Below, one piece after another: positions 6,032 through 11,019 of a stretch of 11,019 nt of DNA. The stretch comes from an uncultured Bacilli bacterium (GTDB taxonomy: Bacteria > Bacillota_I > Bacilli_A > RF39 > UBA660), in assembly GCA_944327405.1 (NCBI GenBank), contig CALVHK010000027.1, forward strand, positions 1-11,019, read 5' to 3'. The translations under genes and the position numbers were made by a program. The notes beneath the pieces were generated by a model. The model was not told the DNA's origin. It searched no databases and was given only the letters and a program-made list of their open reading frames with translations. How positions within the stretch are numbered: position 1 is the stretch's first letter; each line of letters starts with the position of its first letter.

Positions 6032-8821
6032 ATGAACTTAGAAAATTTTAAAACATCATTACTAGAAATGATAAAAGAAGCTGATAATTTACCAGCTAGT
6101 GAAATAGAAGGAATACCGGGTACCAGTATTTTAGTAAAAAAGGGAAGAACAGACGAATTTACTGCAGCCGCTCGTTATTACTATGAGTTAAAAAACAATC
6201 AATTTGCCGCTGGTAATTTTCTAGAAGAAGTTTATCAAGAATTAAGAGAAGAACTCTTAAATGAAGAAGAGGAGCATGACATATCAAAAGCCTATGATTT
6301 ATATACAGCTAATGAAAGTGATTTAACAAGACTTGGGTATTTAAATAAAAGTCTCGAAATGAACCTTTCCGATCAAGAAAAGTATCGCAAGTCCATCAAT
6401 GATTTAAACAGCAGAATTTCTGATTTAAGTGTTCGCGAGGAAATTGTGAATTTACAAAAAACATTAGAATCTTTAGCAGATAGTGAGCTAAGAATTAAAA
6501 ATGACATCGCCGAAATTAAAGACAAAGTAAATGGAAATGTACGTAAAGCAGTAGAAGAAGAAATGCAGTTTTTAAAAGACTGTTATGCTAATACAAGATT
6601 TGGAACAGCAACAGATTTTGGACTAGATGGTACATCTATTTTAGCAAGTGATAAAGAAGTTTATGATAATTTATATATTTTGCTTAAAATCATTGATAAT
6701 GTAAATGAAAAAGATCCTATTGTAGCAGTAGATTCTACTTTGTGTGTAAATCCTCATCAAATAGATGCAGTACGTGAATTATTACCGAAAATTAATTTTT
6801 TGAATTTAGTTTATAAAAAGAAAGAAGAATTAAAAGATACTATATCTTTGGCAAATAATCCGAACGAAGATTTAATTAAAGAAGTTTTAAAAGAGATAGA
6901 CAAGCTTTATAATGAGACTATGAATATAGCTCGAGGTCCAAATCCTGATGAAACTTTATTAGAAGAATATAAAATTCAACTTGTAAAATATACGATGATT
7001 TCTTTCTTGTTGGTTAAAGCTGCTCATTCTAAAAACACTTTAACTCAAGTTTGGAATGCTTATGTTGATAGTGAAGATGAGCGAACATTTGAAAATTTCA
7101 TTAAAGATTTGCCTCTTTTTCAAAAATATAATCCTGAATTGAAAAAACTAGAAGAAAATCAAAAATTAATAAGAGAATTAAAGGAGCATTTAAAAGATTT
7201 AGAAAATAAAGTAACAAACTACCAAGGGCTTACTAATCCGTCTTTAACAAAAATTGGGGATAAAGTTTTACTATCAGAGGATGCTTATGAATACCACAAT
7301 ACTTTAGCTATTATACATATGCTAGAAAATTCAAAAGAAAGACTAATTCCTGTTAAAGAAGGTGGTTATGTTTTTTCTGATTATTTAACAAAATATAAAG
7401 AATTAATTCAAAACTCAAAATATTTTAATCCCTCAAAAACAGTGGAAGAACCACAAAAGCAAGATCATATTGAATTAGATTTCACTGCTAATGAGGAAAT
7501 GATTGAAAAACTTAAAGCAGAAATGAAGACTTTAGAAATTGAGACAACCAATCACCCAGGTGAAGAAAAATCAGTTGATGCACCAGTTTTAAAAAGTGAT
7601 GAAGTAGAGTATATGATGCTTAATTCACTAGTAAGTATCCTAAATAGTGCAAAGACGAATAATCCTGTTAAAGTAGGAGAACTATATTTACCTGATGGCG
7701 AGGGAAAGAACTTTGCAACAATCATGGATACAATTGCTAAATTAAGAGAAGCCAAAAATAAATCAGTTACTCCAGAAGTGCCAGTCAAAGAAACGACGAC
7801 TGATGAGAATAGCGAGCAAGGAAGCGCTGATGAAGAGCTTACGCCGACTACTGATGCAACAACAAATATAGCTGATTCAACTAAAGTTAATGAAGAAGAA
7901 AAAAGAAGTCCAGTAGATTTAATGTTTAATTTAAATATGTTAGATATTATTCAAGAAGACATTATGCGTCTTACGAATAATGAACCAGAGAAGCTTGAAA
8001 ATGTAGCTAGCGAAGACTTAGAAGAATATACTTTACTAGTAGAACAACAAATGATTTTAAAGAGTGTAAAGCCAACAAGTGAATTGATCCAAGTAGGTAG
8101 TGTATATGTTCCTAAAGATTTAGCCGAGCGTTATAAAGAAATAGTATATAAATTAGCAAGCATAAAACAAGCAAAAGAAGAAGCTAAACAAAAAAATAAT
8201 AATAACCCTTCAAACGATCATGGCAAATCAGACAGTGCTACTGATGGCGTCCAAAATGCTGATTACGAAGAAATACCAGAAGAAGAGCAAGAAGAAAAAC
8301 ATCGTTTTAAAACACGCAAGTCAAAGAAACGTAGAGGTAAGAAAGCAATTAAATGTATTGTTGGCGCTGGTCTCGTTATTTGGCTATCCCCAGCTCTATT
8401 TTCTGCTTTAGTTGCCATTGGTGCTACTCCTTTAGGTGTTGCTGCCATACTTGGTACACTTGGTGGAGCCGGATTCATCTGGAAGAAATTTAAAGATCGC
8501 AAATACGAAGATGTTGAACCAGGACTGATTCGTGGTGCGATTCAAGATATGATTCATAACATCAAAGATATGCGTAGCCAAGAAGTGGTAAAAGAGCCTA
8601 AAGAAAAGAAGGAACGGATTTATACCCTAAATAATGATTTTCTAAATCAGCCTTTAGAATACAATCAAACAACGTTAAACAAAAAGATCGAAGAAGATGC
8701 TAAAAAAACTCGTGAAACCAAAATTATGAACGGGATAGCAATGGATCAAGATGTTGATGAAGTATTAGTGGAAATCCCTAATTTAGAAGAAATATTAGGT
8801 TCTGATCATTTCACAAGATAG
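6032..8821 (+). CDS. Large coiled-coil repeat protein with C-terminal membrane hairpin, unknown function
   Basis: 929 residues, family not recognised. N-terminal to C-terminal: a helical segment (1-60); a charged, coiled-coil-like stretch (about 62-190); degenerate repeat units near 198-266, 408-465, 516-577 and 659-719 (a half-unit may lie near 29-56); charged helical linkers between units; low-complexity Thr/Glu/Asp and Asn/Lys/Glu linkers (about 580-627, 720-755); a basic stretch RKSKKRRGKK just before a hydrophobic hairpin (about 772-818) rich in Ala and Gly; and a charged tail of about 110 residues. No N-terminal signal peptide. By the positive-inside rule the long N-terminal region should stay cytoplasmic, anchored by the hairpin. 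ATG 6032 has a weak TAGGGA RBS; an in-frame GTG at 6014 has none. The gene starts a transcript that probably includes the DUF1292 gene and may run into ileS. A structural or envelope-associated role is possible but unsupported. Confidence 0.85.
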   Translation: MNLENFKTSLLEMIKEADNLPASEIEGIPGTSILVKKGRTDEFTAAARYYYELKNNQFAAGNFLEEVYQELREELLNEEEEHDISKAYDLYTANESDLTRLGYLNKSLEMNLSDQEKYRKSINDLNSRISDLSVREEIVNLQKTLESLADSELRIKNDIAEIKDKVNGNVRKAVEEEMQFLKDCYANTRFGTATDFGLDGTSILASDKEVYDNLYILLKIIDNVNEKDPIVAVDSTLCVNPHQIDAVRELLPKINFLNLVYKKKEELKDTISLANNPNEDLIKEVLKEIDKLYNETMNIARGPNPDETLLEEYKIQLVKYTMISFLLVKAAHSKNTLTQVWNAYVDSEDERTFENFIKDLPLFQKYNPELKKLEENQKLIRELKEHLKDLENKVTNYQGLTNPSLTKIGDKVLLSEDAYEYHNTLAIIHMLENSKERLIPVKEGGYVFSDYLTKYKELIQNSKYFNPSKTVEEPQKQDHIELDFTANEEMIEKLKAEMKTLEIETTNHPGEEKSVDAPVLKSDEVEYMMLNSLVSILNSAKTNNPVKVGELYLPDGEGKNFATIMDTIAKLREAKNKSVTPEVPVKETTTDENSEQGSADEELTPTTDATTNIADSTKVNEEEKRSPVDLMFNLNMLDIIQEDIMRLTNNEPEKLENVASEDLEEYTLLVEQQMILKSVKPTSELIQVGSVYVPKDLAERYKEIVYKLASIKQAKEEAKQKNNNNPSNDHGKSDSATDGVQNADYEEIPEEEQEEKHRFKTRKSKKRRGKKAIKCIVGAGLVIWLSPALFSALVAIGATPLGVAAILGTLGGAGFIWKKFKDRKYEDVEPGLIRGAIQDMIHNIKDMRSQEVVKEPKEKKERIYTLNNDFLNQPLEYNQTTLNKKIEEDAKKTRETKIMNGIAMDQDVDEVLVEIPNLEEILGSDHFTR

Positions 8822-8835
8822 AAAGGGTGGTACTA

Positions 8836-9123
8836 GTGGATAAAGCAAAAGAAAATATGAGTATCGAGGATATTATCACGTTAGGTGATAACCGCGAACT
8901 ACTCATATTAGACATCATAGATTATAAAGAAAGTAAATATATTTATTGTGTGGAAGTAGACGAGGAAGAGAATCCAAAAGAGAATTTTATTTTCTTAAAA
9001 CTCGGGCAAGATGAAGACGGCGAGTATGTCATTGAAGTAAAAGACGAAGCAACAATAAATAAAATATTACCAATATTTACAGCCAATTATTTAAATGATA
9101 AAGACGATGAAGAAGACGTTTAA
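8836..9123 (+). CDS. DUF1292 (YrzB-like) small acidic protein
   Basis: 95 residues, strongly acidic, no membrane segment. The pattern of a beta-rich core (ITLGDNRELLILDIIDY, then SKYIYCVEVDEEE, then FIFLKLGQDEDGEYVIEV) followed by a helix near TINKILPIF fits DUF1292/YrzB proteins, small Bacillota proteins of unknown function. The start is taken as GTG 8836, 5 bases after AAAGGGTGG; an in-frame GTG at 8827 lies within that RBS, and ATG 8857 is a possible later start. It begins 14 bases after the large repeat protein, so the two are almost certainly co-transcribed. The last codons and stop (about 9098-9123) overlap the predicted 5' strand of T-box stem I. Confidence 0.75.
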   Translation: MDKAKENMSIEDIITLGDNRELLILDIIDYKESKYIYCVEVDEEENPKENFIFLKLGQDEDGEYVIEVKDEATINKILPIFTANYLNDKDDEEDV

Positions 9124-9303
9124 AAGGTGCGTTTTATAGAAAGCTTATGGTTGATGGAAATAAGTAAATAGCCTTTTAAAAGATCACTTTGGAGTTGAAT
9201 GTTTGAAACAGTTAGAATATTACGTAACTTTGCGTTAAAAAGAAGAGTAAAAAATAAAGGTGGTACCGCGCATATTTATGCGCCCTTTGGTGCTACCTTT
9301 TTT
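9098..9303 (+). ncRNA. T-box riboswitch, tRNA-Ile specific (AUC specifier)
   Basis: Senses uncharged tRNA-Ile and controls ileS by transcription antitermination. The hallmark T-box sequence AAGGTGGTACCGCG is at 9257-9270. Stem I: TTTAAAAGG (9119-9127) pairs with CCTTTTAAA (9172-9180); above it the conserved AGAAAG element (9138-9143) leads to a distal hairpin CTTAT/ATAAG enclosing GGTTGATGGAA. The specifier codon ATC is at 9183-9185, followed by the typical CTTTGGAG. Antiterminator: AAAGG (9256-9260) with CCTTT (9284-9288), a 7-base TGGTACC bulge (9261-9267), then GCGCAT with ATGCGC. The TGGT in the bulge complements an ACCA tRNA end, as expected with discriminator A. The lower end of stem I, and so the exact start, is approximate. 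Confidence 0.93.
9256..9303 (+). terminator. T-box regulated terminator before ileS
   Basis: AAAGGTGGTACC (9256-9267) pairs along 12 positions with GGTGCTACCTTT (9289-9300), with two G-T wobbles, enclosing the GCGCAT/ATGCGC hairpin, and is followed by six T ending at 9303. It reuses the AAAGG strand of the antiterminator, so the two structures exclude each other. Confidence 0.9.
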
Positions 9304-9322
9304 GTGTAGAAAGGATGAAAAT

Positions 9323-11019
9323 ATGAAAAATTTTAAAGATTTAGACAAACGTAATGTGAATTTAGTAGAGAGTGATATAAGGAATTACTGGGATAAGATT
9401 GATATCTTAAAAAGATCAATTGAAACAAGAGATAAAGATAACAATTTTGTCTTCTATGATGGACCAGCAACAGCAAATGGTATGCCAGGACTCCATCATA
9501 TGGTAGCGAAATTCCTAAAAGATACATTTTGCAAGTATGAAACAATGCAAGGAAAAAGAGTACTAAGGAAGATTGGTTGGGATACCCACGGCCTACCAGT
9601 TGAAGTTCAAGTCGAAAAGAAACTTGGCTTTAATGGCAAAGGCGACATTGAAAAATACGGTATCAAAGAATTTAACCAAAAATGTCGGGAAACTGTTTGG
9701 GAAAATGAAGATGCTTTTTCTCGTCTTACCAAAGAAATGGGACAATTCATTGATTTGGAGCATCCTTACATCACTTATGATAATGATTATATTGAAACAG
9801 AGTGGTGGATTTTAAAGAAATTCTTTGATGAAGGCTTGTTTTATGAAGGCCTAAAGATTCTACCATACTGTCCTAGATGTGGAACGGGACTAGCTAGCCA
9901 CGAGGTTCAACAAGGATACAAAGAAATCGATGTAGATACCGTTATTGTTCCATTTAAAAGAATTGATAAAGACGAATATTTTTTAGTATGGACCACAACT
10001 CCATGGACTTTAATTTCCAATGTAGCATTATGTGTTCATCCAGACGAAAATTATGTCCTAGTGGAATCAAAAGGATATAAATTTATTCTAGCGGAAAAAC
10101 TAGCTTCCAGTGTTTTAGGTGATGAATATACGGTACTAGACACATTCCCAGGCAAGTCTTTAGAAAATGTGGGATATGAGCAGTTAATACCAAGCCTAAC
10201 CGTAAATAAAAAAGCATTCTATGTAACTTGTGATACTTATGTAACGATGGAAGATGGAACGGGTATCGTTCATATGGCTCCAGCTTTTGGTGCAGATGAC
10301 TATGAAGTGGGAAGACGTTATAACTTACCAATGCTAAATCCGGTTGGTGATGATGGCTGTTACACGGAAGGCTTATGGAAGGGGATGTTTGTTTTTGATG
10401 CTGATAAAGAAGTAATTAAATATTTGAAAGAAAACAACAAATTATTCAAAAAAATCCACATGAAACACAACTATCCTCACTGCTGGCGTTGTAACACACC
10501 ACTCATCTATTATTCTAAACCAAGCTATTACTTGGAGATTACCAAAATTAAGGATAAGATTGTTGAAAACAACAAGAAAGTAAATTGGTATCCGGACTAT
10601 GTTGGGGAAAAAAGATTTGGCAACTGGCTCGAAAACCTAAATGATTGGGCAATATCAAGAAGTCGTTATTGGGGAACACCACTTCCTTTATGGAGGTGCG
10701 TTTGTGGTCATATGGATATGATTGGCTCTCGTTCCGAATTAGTGGAAAAAGCAATTGAAGAAATCGATGAGTCTATCGACTTACACCGTCCTTATGTTGA
10801 TGATGTCCATATCAAATGTCCTAAGTGTGGCAAAGTAATGAGCCGTACTCCAGAAGTAATTGACTGCTGGTTTGATTCAGGATCTATGCCTTTTGCTCAA
10901 TATCACTATCCATTTGAGAACATGGAATTATTTGAAAGTCAATTTCCAGCAGATTTCATTTGTGAAGGTATCGATCAAACCAGAGGATGGTTCTATTCTT
11001 TAATTGTTATTGGCACATT
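9323..11019 (+). CDS. ileS: Isoleucyl-tRNA synthetase, type 2, with altered GLHH signature (3' end outside window)
   Basis: Charges tRNA-Ile with isoleucine, in the cytosol. 565 codons are visible of an expected roughly 1030-1050. The class I signature region reads GPATANGMPGLHHM (47-60), so the usual HxGH is GLHH at 56-59: outer His and inner Gly are exchanged. GWDTHGLPVE (85-94) follows. The CP1 editing domain shows its Thr-rich WTTTPWTL (223-230) and GTGIVHMAPAFGADD (312-326), including the conserved Asp region, so post-transfer editing looks intact. DWAISRSRYWGTPLPLW (441-457) and late DCWFDSG (514-520) are typical; Cys pairs at 183/186, 387/390 and 499/502 may bind zinc. KMSKS lies beyond the window. 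The sequence style is that of type 2 (eukaryote-like, mupirocin-resistant) enzymes. RBS AAAGGA ends 7 bases before ATG 9323; expression is governed by the T-box. Confidence 0.96.
   Translation, partial: MKNFKDLDKRNVNLVESDIRNYWDKIDILKRSIETRDKDNNFVFYDGPATANGMPGLHHMVAKFLKDTFCKYETMQGKRVLRKIGWDTHGLPVEVQVEKKLGFNGKGDIEKYGIKEFNQKCRETVWENEDAFSRLTKEMGQFIDLEHPYITYDNDYIETEWWILKKFFDEGLFYEGLKILPYCPRCGTGLASHEVQQGYKEIDVDTVIVPFKRIDKDEYFLVWTTTPWTLISNVALCVHPDENYVLVESKGYKFILAEKLASSVLGDEYTVLDTFPGKSLENVGYEQLIPSLTVNKKAFYVTCDTYVTMEDGTGIVHMAPAFGADDYEVGRRYNLPMLNPVGDDGCYTEGLWKGMFVFDADKEVIKYLKENNKLFKKIHMKHNYPHCWRCNTPLIYYSKPSYYLEITKIKDKIVENNKKVNWYPDYVGEKRFGNWLENLNDWAISRSRYWGTPLPLWRCVCGHMDMIGSRSELVEKAIEEIDESIDLHRPYVDDVHIKCPKCGKVMSRTPEVIDCWFDSGSMPFAQYHYPFENMELFESQFPADFICEGIDQTRGWFYSLIVIGT

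Overview
The window suggests a low-G+C Bacillota (Bacilli-like) genome. Base composition is strongly AT-rich, Shine-Dalgarno sites are good, TGA is used as a stop (so it is not a recoded Mollicute), a tRNA-Ile T-box leader is present, and there is a pair of spore-coat CotF-type genes. Similar gene sets occur in uncultured gut Bacilli and Erysipelotrichia-like lineages, but I cannot assign a genus.

Layout. (1) 1-333 is the 3' part of a short-chain dehydrogenase cut by the window edge and closed by a clear intrinsic terminator. (2) 487-1073 is a small island of decayed accessory DNA: the N-terminal half of a RhuM-family gene runs into a frameshifted fragment resembling the N-terminal domain of DUF1016/YhcG-type nucleases. 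A perfect 31-bp palindrome lies inside the RhuM part. (3) 1140-4023 holds a short RluA-type pseudouridine synthase with its own extended -10 promoter, then an overlapping ATPase/permease pair of the YhaQ-YhaP/NatA-NatB exporter type. (4) 4045-5900, minus strand, holds a phosphomannomutase/phosphoglucomutase and two tiny overlapping CotF-like genes, ending at a hairpin probably shared with the convergent ABC operon. (5) At 5926-5984 two promoters point away from each other with their -35 boxes one base apart. (6) 6032-9123, plus strand, holds a 929-residue coiled-coil protein with a degenerate internal repeat and one C-terminal membrane hairpin, followed closely by a DUF1292 gene. (7) 9098-9303 is an isoleucine T-box riboswitch whose stem I appears to begin inside the DUF1292 reading frame, followed by ileS, which runs off the window.

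The most notable points are three. The ileS product is a type 2 isoleucyl-tRNA synthetase whose class I HxGH signature reads GLHH; this swapped GXHH signature has been associated with very strong mupirocin resistance. The large repeat protein is of no family I recognise. The third is the T-box overlapping the upstream coding sequence. The remaining genes look like ordinary housekeeping or exporter functions.
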